64,000 bases of DNA from a bacterium (GTDB lineage: Bacteria > Actinomycetota > Acidimicrobiia > Spongiisociales > Spongiisociaceae): the NCBI GenBank assembly GCA_028821575.1, contig JAPPFW010000028.1:1-64000 (forward strand). Direction: 5' to 3'. Below, one piece after another: positions 1 through 8,907 of this stretch. How positions within the stretch are numbered: position 1 is the first letter of the stretch; every line of letters starts with the position of its first letter. Both the position numbers and the translations under genes were made by a program. The notes under the pieces are model-generated. The model worked only from the letters and a program-made list of their open reading frames with translations. It ran no database searches and was not told the origin of the DNA.

Positions 1-246
1 GCGCATCAGCATCGCCACGGCGTTGTGCCCGACAGTGATCCCGTAACCCAGCTTCAGTTCGGCATGCACGCGCAGCGCTCCGTAGGTGCCACGGGACTGT
101 TGATGGATCTGGTGGATGAGATCAGTCAGCCAGGCGTGGCGGATGGCCCTAGCCGATGGTGGCCGGTTCCTCCAGGCGTAGAACCCTGACACCGAAATCT
201 CCAGCACCCGACACGCGACCTGGGTGGGAAGCCCCTCGTCCCTCAT
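1..246 (-). CDS. IS3-family transposase OrfB, N-terminal part
   Basis: Translation from the ATG at 246 begins MRDEGLPTQVACRVLEIS, then GFYAWRNRPPS, then a stretch ending RGTYGALRVHAEL. This is the usual N-terminus of IS3 OrfB (the HTH_21 region before the rve integrase domain). The catalytic DDE residues lie beyond the left edge. The ATG overlaps the orfA stop as ATGA. In this family OrfB is normally made as an OrfAB fusion by a -1 frameshift, so this ATG may not be the main start. Confidence 0.85.
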   Translation of the reverse strand, partial: MRDEGLPTQVACRVLEISVSGFYAWRNRPPSARAIRHAWLTDLIHQIHQQSRGTYGALRVHAELKLGYGITVGHNAVAMLMR

Positions 247-551
247 GACTTGGATCGCTTCGAACCGTCCCCTGCGGTCACCACCTGGGCTTTCAGCAGC
301 TCGTTCGCCCGTCGAGTCACGGCCAACTCCGTTTCCAACTCGACGATCCGCCGACGAGCGGCTCGCAGTTCCTCCTTCTCCGAAGACGTGAGACCCGGCT
401 CCAAGCCCCGGTCGACAGCGTCCTGGCGTCGCCAGTTGTAGATCGTCTGATCTGACACACCAAGATCAGCAGACAGCGACGCCACCGACCTGCCAGCAGC
501 CAACAAGTCCAGAACCTTGCGGCGGAACTCAGGTGAATATCGATATGGCAT
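243..551 (-). CDS. IS3-family transposase OrfA
   Basis: A 102-residue protein starting MPYRYSPEFRRKVLDLL. It has a helix-turn-helix (SLSADLGVSDQTIYNWRR, about residues 25-42) that binds the IS ends. A leucine-zipper-like coiled coil follows (RRRIVELETELAVTRRANEL, about 67-86), used for multimerisation and for joining to OrfB. The length is typical. The start has a strong ribosome site (AAGGGAGGGG) 6-7 bases upstream. It is intact, so the element may be active if the missing part is also complete. Confidence 0.92.
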   Translation of the reverse strand: MPYRYSPEFRRKVLDLLAAGRSVASLSADLGVSDQTIYNWRRQDAVDRGLEPGLTSSEKEELRAARRRIVELETELAVTRRANELLKAQVVTAGDGSKRSKS

Positions 552-798
552 GAGACCCCTCCCTTACGGGTCAGCACACCACCAATTCAAATATCCCGAC
601 TCCACAAAACTGGGGTATCACCTGAGTGTCCACCGAAGCGGGTCAACCTCAAACCCGTCCCCGGCCAAGGGGCCCTGCCAGTATGTGTGTTTTCGCGAAG
701 CCTCAACCCGATTCACGCCATCCGCAACCAGCGCCTGCGCGCAGCAGGTTGTGGTCCAGAAAACGGGCACCATCGCCGCGACGCGTACTGCTCAAACG

Positions 799-868
799 CC
801 CAGGTCAGCAACCCATAGTACGTGCGCCAGTACGCGTAGGAGTACGCGGGAGTACCCACCGCGCGGTT
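799..868 (+). promoter_or_regulatory. Operator-promoter module copy 1 (upstream of the AlpA-like gene)
   Basis: CCCAGGTCAG at 799-808 is followed by AGTACGTG (817), AGTACGCG (829), AGTACGCG (841) and a degenerate AGTACCCA (851), starting 12, 12 and 10 bases apart. Nine bases after the last box comes TAGGTT, a reasonable -10 element. The layout matches six other copies in the window. Unlike the copies that lead straight into an ATG, this one leaves about 70 bases of leader before the AlpA start at 943, which has its own ribosome site. Confidence 0.75.
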
Positions 869-942
869 AGGTTCCCTACCCAACTGGCCGCCCGGCCCCA
901 AGCGAAAGGCGACCCGAGGCGTCACGGGAAGGAGACGATCAG

Positions 943-1221
943 ATGAGCCAGACACCTAGCACACAGTGGACACCACGCCGCGGCATAGGCAACACAGCAT
1001 TGAGAACTCCACGGACCACCGAGACGGATCTGCACATCAGAGTCCTCAGAGAAGCCGAGGTGATTCGGCTCACCGGCCTCAGCAGAACCACGATCTGGCG
1101 CCGGGTCCGGGACGGATCTTTCCCTCCACCCATCCGCCTAGGACCCCCGAGCACCCGAGCGAAAGGCTGGCGCCATACGGACCTGCAAGACTGGTTCGAC
1201 GGCCTCCAACCCGGAGCATGA
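943..1221 (+). CDS. AlpA-family transcriptional regulator / excisionase-like protein
   Basis: A 92-residue protein. After a basic tail, residues about 38-90 form an AlpA/MerR-like winged helix: VLREAEVIRLTGLSRTTIWR, then VRDGSFPPPIRLGP, then WRHTDLQDWFDGL. AlpA proteins activate integrase or excision genes of integrated elements, and relatives act as recombination directionality factors. The start has a good ribosome site (GAAGGAG). It is the first gene after operator copy 1, so it belongs to the element's own regulon and is a candidate for its control protein. Whether it binds the AGTACGCG boxes is inference. Confidence 0.85.
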   Translation: MSQTPSTQWTPRRGIGNTALRTPRTTETDLHIRVLREAEVIRLTGLSRTTIWRRVRDGSFPPPIRLGPPSTRAKGWRHTDLQDWFDGLQPGA

Positions 1222-1546
1222 CCCAACCCCAAACAAACTTTGGCGTGGAATCTGGCAAGGCTACGGCATGTTATAAGGCAGGCTTAGCGGACAGGCCACC
1301 ACCCTCTCAACACACCGCGCCTCCAAACGGCCAACCCGACGCACCACCTACAACGCCGCACGAACTAACCCCTTGATGTCATCACGACGTTCGTCGGTCC
1401 GTCGCATCACATCCTAGGTGCTAACGCCAAGTCGTCGCCGGACTCGTCGTGGTTGCCGCCAACCTCTCGGAGGGAATGGTCGGTCCTCATCTGCTTGAAG
1501 TTCTCGACATCAGGTCTCGGTTGGTCAGCCGCTGCCATCGCTCCTA
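1222..1546. other. Non-coding stretch, nothing recognised
   Basis: About 325 bases with no open frame of coding character on either strand and no hairpin or repeat that I can see. It lies between the AlpA-like gene and a decayed gene patch. Confidence 0.5.
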
Positions 1547-2277
1547 CTACTGTCCCACTGATCGACCCCACTGTAGATTTCTGTGAATTACCGGACCCAG
1601 CATCCGGTCGGCGATCGCGGCCTCGCGGTCGCCCACCTCAGGCAGCACGTCGGCGAGCCGGTAGGGGACGCGGATCACGTTGACGGCCAGGTGGGCGCCG
1701 GGCGACTCCACCACGAAGCTGTAGCCCACAATGCCGTCCATGAGCATCTCCACCGTGGCGCGGGCGTGATCCAGGGTCCAGCCGTCGGCGGTCAGAGTCG
1801 AGACGCCGGCGCGGTATAGCTGGGTCACCAGCAAGCGGCCAGGGATGTCGGCGGGGACGTCGTAAACGTAGGGGCGGCCGCCCGCGGTCACCCCCCGGTA
1901 CAGGGTGGGCAGGTCCGTGTCGTCAGCCACCAGCACCATGGTCGCGTCGCCGTACTCGCCCAGGCCGCGCCGCACCATCCACTCCCGAGGGGCGACGAAC
2001 TGGTTGGCGCCGAACCCCGGCGATGGCCGGGTAGCTGTCGGGCGGGAACCCGTAGACGCTGAGGGCCGGGACCCTGATCCGCCAGTGGTTCAGCGCCGCG
2101 ATGTCCTCCAGCGCCCTGGCTCGGGTAAGGAAGGAGGGGTTGGTCCGGCGGCGGGGCGGGCTTGAACCGCCACTCCACCGAGGTGCCCGTGGGGTGCCCA
2201 AGAACGACGCCGATGATCCCGGACGTGCGGTAGCGCACCGCCTAGTCCTCGTACACGATCAGCGCCGCTCTGGTCAT
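1547..2277 (-). pseudogene. Decayed gene of unknown function (amber stop and two frameshifts)
   Basis: A ribosome site (GGAGGAAAG) precedes an ATG at 2277 and the frame opens MTRAALIVYED, then hits an in-frame TAG. It continues AVRYRTSGIIGVVLGHPTG and then needs two frame changes to stay coherent: one near 2130-2145 at a run of four C (as read on the minus strand), leading into SFLTRARALEDIAALNHWRI, and one near 2018-2022 at a run of four G, leading into NQFVAPREWMVRRGLGEYGD. The last part reads cleanly to a stop at 1547. I do not recognise the family. Both frameshifts lie in short homopolymers, so consensus error is possible, but the TAG also has to be explained. Confidence 0.6.
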
Positions 2278-2783
2278 CTTTCCTCCAGTCGGCCGGGGAA
2301 CAGGCGGTCGAAGCAGCCCAAGTCGTCCCGCTCCACATCGGTGGCGAGCGGGATCAGCACGATCCGCCAAGGGCGGTTCGCCCCGTCGGCCGGGCGCGCG
2401 CATCAAGGCACCAGGTATCCTCTAGCCTCAGCAGCCCTGTGGTCCGTGCCCGCCAGGGCTTGCCACTCCCGACGGGCTGGAAACAGGTGCTCGTAGAGGT
2501 TAGGGGCCTCCCCGGCCCGGAACCTCACGTCCGACACGAAGGGCCGTCCGCACCGGAAGCCGAGGTACTAGCCGCTGAACCTCCAAGCCTCGGAGTGGGC
2601 GAACACCCGGCACCCGCCACGCAAGGGTATCGTCACCCGGCACGCCGGCCGCCCGACGAGAACGGGTACGGCCTCCCCGGACATCCGATCGCAGGCCGAA
2701 GGCGTCGTCCTGGCCGGCCGCCAGCGCAAACTCGACCGATCGATCATCGCCGGGTTCGTGCGTAACGAGAAGGACGGGATCAC
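2274..2783 (-). pseudogene. Decayed upstream gene(s) of the same minus-strand cluster
   Basis: Coding character is visible in pieces: RVTIPLRGGCRVFAHSEAWR, an in-frame TAG, YLGFRCGRPFVSDVRFRAGE through to a stop near 2404, then after a frame change RPWRIVLIPLATDVERDDLG, ending at a TGA that overlaps the ATG of the next remnant. The ATGA overlap suggests an old operon with the gene at 1547-2277. Function unknown. Confidence 0.45.
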
Positions 2784-2871
2784 GATCCAGACCTACGACC
2801 GTCTGGTGGAGCGACTGGAAGGCGCCCGCGGGTTTAGCGGACCGTGGATCGCTAATCCCTACGCTCTCTGA
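2668..2871 (+). pseudogene. 3' fragment, possibly of a DUF4263/Shedu-type nuclease gene
   Basis: An open plus-strand frame reads EGVVLAGRQRKLDRSIIAGF, then ITIQTYDRLVERLEGARGF, and stops at 2871. DUF4263 (Shedu SduA-type) nucleases often end with a similar strand-helix pattern (a GRR-like strand, then an I-x-TYDxL segment). The catalytic PD-(D/E)XK part is absent, so this is at most a remnant. It overlaps the minus-strand remnant at 2668-2783. The assignment is tentative. Confidence 0.3.
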
Positions 2872-2931
2872 GCGGCAGCCCACTTCGAGCGCTCAAGACG
2901 ACTTATGGAGGAGGGTGACGAGGGTGGCCAG

Positions 2932-5900
2932 TTAGCGGCTGGGGGTGTTGTTCGGGCCACGGTCCGGTAGCCGACGGTCCGGGTTGCGGACGGGGGTGAC
3001 GGTGGGGTGCCAGGCGGTGATGGTGTCGGGGGTGGCTCCGATGGTGTGTGCGAGGGCTTGGTGGGCGGCTACGGCGGCGAGGATGGGGTCTTTGTCGGTG
3101 TAGGTGTGGGCGAGGGTGCGGTGGCCGAGGGCTCGGGTGTGGAGGTCTCCGCTGTTGAGGTGTTGGTGGATGTGGGTCCAGGGTTGGGGTAGTCCGGTGT
3201 TCCAGTGGTCGAGGAGTGCGTCGGGGCCGAGGCTGGCGGGGTCTTCGCCGGTGGGGAGAGTGACGGCGGTGACGGGTATGGCGGCTTGGTGGGCTTGGTC
3301 GATTACTCGTTGTTGGGCGGCTTGGCCGGCAGGGTCTGCGTCGAATGCGGGGGTGAGGTGGTTGGTGCCGGCGGTGAGTATTCGGTCGAGGTGGCTGTCG
3401 GTGAAGGCGGTTCCGCCGAGGGCGACGACGTTGGTGAGTCCGGCTTGGTGGGCGGCGATGGCGTCGGTGTAGCCTTCGACTACGCCGGCTGTTCCGCTGG
3501 TGCGGATCCCGTTGGCGGCTTCGTGGATTCCGTAGAGGGTGTCGGATTTGTGGTAGAGGGAGGTGGTGCGAGTGTTGAGGTATTTGGCGGGGTGGGGGTC
3601 TTCTGGGAGTTTTCGTCCGGCGAAGCCGATCACGTTGCCGCTGTGGTCTTTGATGGGGAAGACGATCCGTCGGCGGAGCTGGTCGTAGGTGTGTCCTTTG
3701 CTGGTGTTGGCTACTCCGGCTTCGAGGGCGGCGGTGTCGTCGCGGAGGTGGTTGCATAGGCCTCTCCATTGGTCGGGTGCCCATCCGAGGTTCCAGCGGG
3801 TCCATTCGTCGGGTCCGATGCCCCGGTCTGTGAGGTAGCGGCGGGCGGTTTCGGCTTGGGGGGAGGTGACGAGTTGGTGGTGGTACCAGTCGGCGCTGCG
3901 TTGGAGCATCCGGCGGGTCTTGGCGTGGCCGTCGTCGGGTGGTTCTGTGGGGGCGGGTTCGGGTTCGGGTATGGCGACGGGAGTGAGGGTGTCGGGGAGT
4001 CTGGGCGGGGCGGGTCTGCGGCGGCGGGTGGCGGCTTCCCAGGGCGGGGTCGTGGGGGCGTCGGTGGCGGGTTGGTGGTGGCCTACGAGGACTTGGGCGG
4101 TTTGGCGGTTGGTGGTGTGCCATACGGCTGAGAGGCGGGCGGCGGAGGAACCGTCGTCGAGCCACGCTGCGAGGGCTTCGTACCAGTGGCGGCGGTCGCT
4201 GACGGCGGCTTGGGCGGCTGTGACAGATTCGCTTTGGGGGAGTTGGGCGCGGAGTTGGGTGCGGGCATCGTCGAGCGCTTCGAGGGTCGGTGTCCATCGC
4301 TCGGCGCGTCGGGCCCGCAGGTCGTCTCGGACGGCGGCTACCCAGCGCCAGTCGTGGTCTCCGAGGCGGTGACGGACGAACGGGGTGAGCATGGCCCGCA
4401 GGGTGGGGTCGGCCACGGCGGCCATGAGCGCGGCGGCGTGGTCGGCTGTGTGCTGGTCGCCGGCGCGTCGGGCCAGTTGGTAGTGGGCGGTGAGATCGAC
4501 GAGCGGTCCGGGGTCGTCCAGGGGCGCGGGGGGCGGCTGGGCGGCCCAGCGGGCGGCCCGGGTCAGGTACGGGCCGTAGTGGTCGGCGCCCCAGGTGTCG
4601 GTGACGGCTGCGATCGCGTCCTCGAGGGCGTCGGTGTTCGGAGGCGGCGCGGCGGCGGGTCGCGCTGGCCGGGAGGGTTCCGGCTTGGCCGGGGGGTCCG
4701 GCTCTGGTGTTGGGTGATCGTGGTCGGGCGGTGCCCATTCGTCGGGGCCGGTGACGGGCGCGGCGGCCAGGTCCTCGAGGTCCCGGCCCTGCTCCAGGTG
4801 GTCGAGAAGCCGTTCCTCCCATGCGCGTGCTGCGTCGTCGGCAGCGGCGTCGTCGGCGAGTTCGGCGTCGAGCCAGGCTCCGATAGCTCCGCCGATAACG
4901 TCTTCGACCCCGACGCCGAGCGCGGGGTCCGCCACGCCGGATGACAGCACGCGGCGGGAGTCGAGGGAGGGAAGGTCGGGGAGGGGCTGGCCGTGGGGGG
5001 TGGCCGCTATCCGGCTGAGGTGCGCGCGGGCGACGTCGGGGTGGACCAGGCGCGAGCCGGCGGGGAGGGTGAGGGGGTGAGCGCCGCCCCTGGCTAGAAC
5101 GGTGCGGATGATGTGGTCGGTTTCGAGGTGGTCTGGGGGTGTGTCCTCGTCGTACTGTGGCCGGTCGGTCACGACCAGGAGGTGGTTCTCGGCCCGGCCT
5201 CGGGTCATCCCGACGTAGAGCTGTTCGCGGCGGGACGACACGGTGACGGCGCATAGGGCGGCGTCCACGGTGAGGGACTGCACGCGGGTCTGGGTGGTGG
5301 CGTATCCGAGTTGGACGTGGTCGGTGTAGTCGGCGGGTAGTTCGACGGTGGCGGTTCCGTCCAGGCGTCGGGCGGCGATCTTGCCGTCGGGTAGGGCGTC
5401 GGTGATCACCCAGCGGTCGCCGTTGCGGATCCATTGGCCGTCTGAGGCGACGATTCGGCGGTTGTTGCGGCGGGTGGCCACGGTGTCCCCTACCCGGATG
5501 GTGGAATCTGCGGTTCCGAGCACGGCATCGCCGGTCTCCCCGTCGCGGTGGCGTCGGGCGGCGATCTCGGCGTTGATTTCTGCTACGAGCCGCAGGGTGG
5601 GGGCGGTGATGATCGTGTCGGTGTCTCGCCGGTCAGACCACCAGTCGGCGGCGAGTTCGGGAAGTTCGGCTTCGGTGCTGTCGTGGATGCGTTCCCTCTC
5701 GGCGTGGTAGGTGAGAGATTCGGGGTCCCCGCGTCGTAGGCCGACGGTTGCTCGGGCCTCGTCCCGGTCGTGGAACCGCCAGAGTTCGGACAGCACGGCC
5801 GCTTTCGCCAGGTCGGGCCGCTCCGCGAGGGCTTGGAACACGCCACCGGCGCTGACCGATCCCTGCTGGGCGGTGTCACCGACCAGCACCATGCGGGCAC

Positions 5901-7806
5901 CGGCGTCGGCTGCCCGCCCGCTGAGAGCGGCGAGGGTCCGGGTGTCGAGCTGGCCTGCTTCGTCCACGATGACCCAGCCCCGGTCGGGAACCAGGTCGTC
6001 GGCCAACGCAGCCCGCGCCGCGGTCTCGCCTTGGACGTCGAGGGCGACCCCGAGGTTGGTGGCGGCTTCTGCGGTGGGGGCGACGGCCAGCACCCGGTCG
6101 GTACCGACCGCCTCGGCGACCCGGCCAAGCATTTCGGTCTTGCCGGCGCCGGCGGGGCCGATGACGAGCGTGGCACGGGTGGGGGAGTCGAGGATCGTTC
6201 CGACAGCGGCCACCTGGTCGTCGCCGAGGCCTTCGAGGTCGGCTCGGGCGGTGGTCGGGGGTGCTTCCGACGCCAGCCAGGACACTGCGGCTACCTCGGC
6301 GCCGGCGAGGCCGGGGGAGTACCACCGGCCGTCGCGTTCCACGAGACAATCGGTTACGTGGGTCCACAGTTCGTGGGCGAGACGGTCGAGTTCCACGGTC
6401 GGTTCGACGGCTTGGCCGTACAGGTCTGGGCTGGCGTTGAGGGTTGCCCACACGGTGCGGAGGATGTCGGGGCGGGCCAGTCCCCGGGACGCCGGTCCGA
6501 GCTGTTCGAGCTGGGAGACGACAGCGGCGACGACGGCCGCGGTGAGGGACTGGCCGTGGCGGGCGACTAGTAGTTCGGCACGGTCGTACTCACCGGGCGC
6601 CCGCCGCTCTGCGTAGTGGTAGGCGACGGTCTGCTGCAGCGGGTCGATTCCCAACTCTTTGGCTTCGGCACGCCAACGGTCGCGGGGGTCGCCGTCGTCC
6701 TGTTTGGCGGGCCTCGTGTCGCGCTGGGCCTGGTGCCACAGAGCGAGCCGCTGGTCGGGTGTGGGTTCCCGCCCGTTCTCGGCCTCGAACGCCCGGACCT
6801 TCGCCTGAGCGGCCCGGGCGATCACCCGCATCCGCTTTGACCAGGCGTCCGTCAACGGTTTCGGACTGCCAGCCAGCTCGGCGTGCCAGTTGTCACCCAC
6901 CGGATCCCACACCCAGCCGAGCCGGTGGGAGAGTTCCGCTCTGAGCACCGCCGCCCCGACCATCGACGCAGCCGCGGCGTTGCGGTAGATCAGGCGGCCG
7001 TCGAGGGTTCGCCACTTACCGTCGTCGCACCGGACCCGGTTATGAACCAGAAGATGGGCATGGACGTGGGGGTCGCCGGCCCTGCTCGTCCAGTGGTCGA
7101 ACCGAGCGATCGTGGCCCCGGCCGGTACCTCGACCCGCTCGACCCCGTTGAGACCCCTGCGGGATGCGACGGCCTCGGCCTGGAAGAAGCGGACGACAGC
7201 CCCCACGGAGCGGTCGAAGGCCTGCTCGATCTCCTTGCGGGTAGCGTCGTCCGCGAGCGCCCACGCCGTGCTGATCGACTTCGGCAGGGCGTAGGCGAGG
7301 TCGAAGGCGGAGAACCTGCGGCGGGGCCGCTCAACACCGGTCTTGTCCTTGAAAGAGCCACCGGGGGAGTAGCGCCGCCCGAGTTGCTCCCCGGTGGTCG
7401 GGTCCACCGCGGAGAGCGACGCGGTAAGCTGGTCGCGGGTGACCGCAGAACCCGCCTGAACCTCCATCGCTCCGGAGGCGGCCCACCGTCCGGCCAGCTC
7501 CCCGGAACGACCCGTGTAGTACCCGACGAGGTCTGAGCCGCCGGAGGACCTGCCCGGCTGCTCCAACTTGGCGGAGGCGGCGGAGCGGCCCGGGGAGGGA
7601 GCGGGCGAACCTTCCCCCCCGGCTGGGGGCACCGCGGTGCCGGACCCGCCGTGGCCACCGGCACATCCGGAGACGCCGTGCGTAGGAGCCGACCCGCCGC
7701 CGGTACCGTCAGCGGCCGGGCCCGCGGATCCGGGGCCTGAGCGAAGCCAGCCGCGACCCATGTAGTACTCGACGTGTTCGACACCGATCTTGTACACCGA
7801 GATCAT
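2932..7806 (-). CDS. MobF relaxase-helicase fused to a DnaG-type primase core
   Basis: A 1,624-residue protein that should nick and unwind the transferred strand. The N-terminus (MISVYKIG) is a TrwC/MobF relaxase with tyrosine pairs at 14-15 and 96-97, separated by a glycine-rich insert, and the HUH metal site PHVHAHLLVHN at 246-256. A RecD-like helicase follows, with Walker A VIGPAGAGKTEML near 548-560 and VIVDEAGQL near 600. After a proline-rich linker the last ~330 residues form a DnaG RNA-polymerase/TOPRIM core: FPIKDHSGNVIGFAGR, KYLNTRTTSLYHKSD, VVEGYTDA (E1444) and FDADPAG (D1489, D1491). The catalytic acids are intact but there is no zinc finger; see the CHC2 protein at 8999. The ATG at 7806 is chosen because CATAGT of operator copy 2 lies eight bases upstream, giving a leaderless start. 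MobF with an attached primase is unusual. Confidence 0.9.
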   Translation of the reverse strand: MISVYKIGVEHVEYYMGRGWLRSGPGSAGPAADGTGGGSAPTHGVSGCAGGHGGSGTAVPPAGGEGSPAPSPGRSAASAKLEQPGRSSGGSDLVGYYTGRSGELAGRWAASGAMEVQAGSAVTRDQLTASLSAVDPTTGEQLGRRYSPGGSFKDKTGVERPRRRFSAFDLAYALPKSISTAWALADDATRKEIEQAFDRSVGAVVRFFQAEAVASRRGLNGVERVEVPAGATIARFDHWTSRAGDPHVHAHLLVHNRVRCDDGKWRTLDGRLIYRNAAAASMVGAAVLRAELSHRLGWVWDPVGDNWHAELAGSPKPLTDAWSKRMRVIARAAQAKVRAFEAENGREPTPDQRLALWHQAQRDTRPAKQDDGDPRDRWRAEAKELGIDPLQQTVAYHYAERRAPGEYDRAELLVARHGQSLTAAVVAAVVSQLEQLGPASRGLARPDILRTVWATLNASPDLYGQAVEPTVELDRLAHELWTHVTDCLVERDGRWYSPGLAGAEVAAVSWLASEAPPTTARADLEGLGDDQVAAVGTILDSPTRATLVIGPAGAGKTEMLGRVAEAVGTDRVLAVAPTAEAATNLGVALDVQGETAARAALADDLVPDRGWVIVDEAGQLDTRTLAALSGRAADAGARMVLVGDTAQQGSVSAGGVFQALAERPDLAKAAVLSELWRFHDRDEARATVGLRRGDPESLTYHAERERIHDSTEAELPELAADWWSDRRDTDTIITAPTLRLVAEINAEIAARRHRDGETGDAVLGTADSTIRVGDTVATRRNNRRIVASDGQWIRNGDRWVITDALPDGKIAARRLDGTATVELPADYTDHVQLGYATTQTRVQSLTVDAALCAVTVSSRREQLYVGMTRGRAENHLLVVTDRPQYDEDTPPDHLETDHIIRTVLARGGAHPLTLPAGSRLVHPDVARAHLSRIAATPHGQPLPDLPSLDSRRVLSSGVADPALGVGVEDVIGGAIGAWLDAELADDAAADDAARAWEERLLDHLEQGRDLEDLAAAPVTGPDEWAPPDHDHPTPEPDPPAKPEPSRPARPAAAPPPNTDALEDAIAAVTDTWGADHYGPYLTRAARWAAQPPPAPLDDPGPLVDLTAHYQLARRAGDQHTADHAAALMAAVADPTLRAMLTPFVRHRLGDHDWRWVAAVRDDLRARRAERWTPTLEALDDARTQLRAQLPQSESVTAAQAAVSDRRHWYEALAAWLDDGSSAARLSAVWHTTNRQTAQVLVGHHQPATDAPTTPPWEAATRRRRPAPPRLPDTLTPVAIPEPEPAPTEPPDDGHAKTRRMLQRSADWYHHQLVTSPQAETARRYLTDRGIGPDEWTRWNLGWAPDQWRGLCNHLRDDTAALEAGVANTSKGHTYDQLRRRIVFPIKDHSGNVIGFAGRKLPEDPHPAKYLNTRTTSLYHKSDTLYGIHEAANGIRTSGTAGVVEGYTDAIAAHQAGLTNVVALGGTAFTDSHLDRILTAGTNHLTPAFDADPAGQAAQQRVIDQAHQAAIPVTAVTLPTGEDPASLGPDALLDHWNTGLPQPWTHIHQHLNSGDLHTRALGHRTLAHTYTDKDPILAAVAAHQALAHTIGATPDTITAWHPTVTPVRNPDRRLPDRGPNNTPSR

Positions 7807-7813
7807 GGGCCGG

Positions 7814-7848
7814 GCACTATGGCAGCGGGGCGCGTACTCCCGCGTACT
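7814..7848 (-). promoter_or_regulatory. Operator-promoter module copy 2 (relaxase-primase)
   Basis: On the minus strand two AGTACGCG boxes (7848-7841 and 7838-7831, starting ten bases apart) precede CCCCGCTGC and then CATAGT (about 7821-7816), eight bases before the ATG at 7806. The upstream CCCAGGTCAG box is not obvious here. The sequence from the last box to the start codon is nearly identical to copies 5 and 7. Confidence 0.75.
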
Positions 7849-7859
7849 CCGCGCCCCGG

Positions 7860-8210
7860 AACCCCTCCCCGTGTGCCCCGGCAAACAGGGCGCGTTTACC
7901 CGTGTCGGCATTTTAATGCAAACGTACCTCCGCCTTCCGGGCACACGGGCACCTCCCCCCGGCCACCCACCGTTTACCCACGTAACCACCCCCGGATACC
8001 GGCGTACCCGCCCCACCGAGGCTCCCCCGGCACCCGCTCCCCGTCACCACCGGGCCGTCAACACCCTCGAAGAACCCCCCACCCCACACCCCTCGTCGTA
8101 CCCCTCCAGCCACCGACCGCCGCACTCCCGTCACCGCTTCGAGGCGGACGCGAACCCCCAGGTCAGACCCCTGGGGCACACCCGGGGGTCTGACCTGGCA
8201 GCCCGCGTCC
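7860..8210. other. Candidate oriT / origin region with inverted and direct repeats
   Basis: This non-coding DNA lies between the divergent relaxase-primase and CHC2 genes. It holds an imperfect inverted repeat (GTGTGCCCCGG at 7871 against CCGGGCACAC ending 7947), two CGTTTACCC direct repeats (7893 and 7971), and the strong inverted repeat at 8158-8198. MobF relaxases usually have their oriT next to the relaxase gene, so position and repeats fit, but I cannot identify a nic site. Confidence 0.4.
8158..8198. repeat. 14-bp perfect inverted repeat containing the operator box
   Basis: CCAGGTCAGACCCC (8158-8171) is the exact reverse complement of GGGGTCTGACCTGG (8185-8198), with a 13-base spacer. 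Each arm contains the CCAGGTCAG box that heads the AGTACGCG operator modules elsewhere. It could be a binding site for the same regulator or a DNA or RNA hairpin at an origin. Confidence 0.8.
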
Positions 8211-8472
8211 GGAGCACGCCTCCTCGCCCTGCTTTCGGAGCCCCCGCGGACCCGTGGTCGCCCAGCCCGCCGAGTCACCCTCTCAGCCTCCCGCAGCTCC
8301 AACATCGCCGGAGGCCTCCGCTCAGCCACCGAGAGCCGAGCGTCGGCCGGCGGGCCGCAGACCCCAAGGCCGGCGAGACCCGCCGACTGGGGGGGTGGGT
8401 ACCTCTGTCACCGGGCGACCTTCCAGTGATCGGAGACGACCCTCCGGCAGGTGCTGTCGGCCGGGGCAAAAC

Positions 8473-8520
8473 CCCAGGTCAGGGGCCGGAGTACGCGCCG
8501 GAGTACGCGGGGAGTACGCG
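8473..8520 (+). promoter_or_regulatory. Operator module copy 3 (no gene directly downstream)
   Basis: CCCAGGTCAG at 8473-8482, then AGTACGCG at 8490, 8502 and 8513. The 12- and 11-base steps differ by one base from the 12/10 rule of the other copies. No convincing -10 element follows. The next gene starts about 480 bases downstream, after copy 4, so this copy may be inactive, may act as a binding platform, or may drive an RNA. Confidence 0.65.
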
Positions 8521-8907
8521 GCAGCGGCCGGGAGGCCTCCGGTGTGGACCGTTGTCGCTGCTCCTGGTAGGGCGGTGTAGCCCGGTGCACTAGGGAGCCG
8601 GCCAACATTCTCGACCGGAGTTCACCGGTGTGTGTCCCGTAGATAGCCCGCCTTTGGTTGGGCCGTCTCGAGGTAGCGGGTTCTTCCCTGGGGGTCGGGG
8701 GTTCCGGTGTAGAGATGATGGAGGCTGGGCCTCGTCGGCCCGGTACGGGTCGGGGTCGTCGTGTCCGGCGGCCGCCACTCGGTAGTGCCAGGGCCTGCCT
8801 TGAGAGGCAACCGGCGGGGGAGCCAGCTACCGCCGTAGCCGACGTGTTCGGCGAGGGACGGGCAGCGAACCGCTACCCGGTGGCTCCGGGGCGGTCGGTG
8901 CTGTTCC
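8521..8907. other. Non-coding stretch between operator copies 3 and 4
   Basis: About 390 bases without a convincing gene on either strand. Open frames here have the arginine-, glycine- and proline-rich composition of chance frames in GC-rich DNA. It could be part of the origin region or encode an untranslated RNA; nothing firm is visible. Confidence 0.4.

Larger units (their letters stand above)
1..640 (-). mobile_element. IS3-family insertion sequence, cut by the left window edge
   Basis: A two-gene IS3-type transposase cassette reads leftward and runs off the window. The promoter-side end lies somewhere past the orfA start at 551, probably within 570-640, because accessory non-coding sequence follows. 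I could not define the terminal inverted repeat with only one end visible. No target duplication can be checked. Confidence 0.75.

Noticed and set aside
2903-5434. 843-codon open frame overlapping the relaxase in another frame
   Set aside because: Almost pure Arg/Pro/His composition, typical of an off-frame reading of GC-rich coding DNA; relaxase domains are in the other frame.
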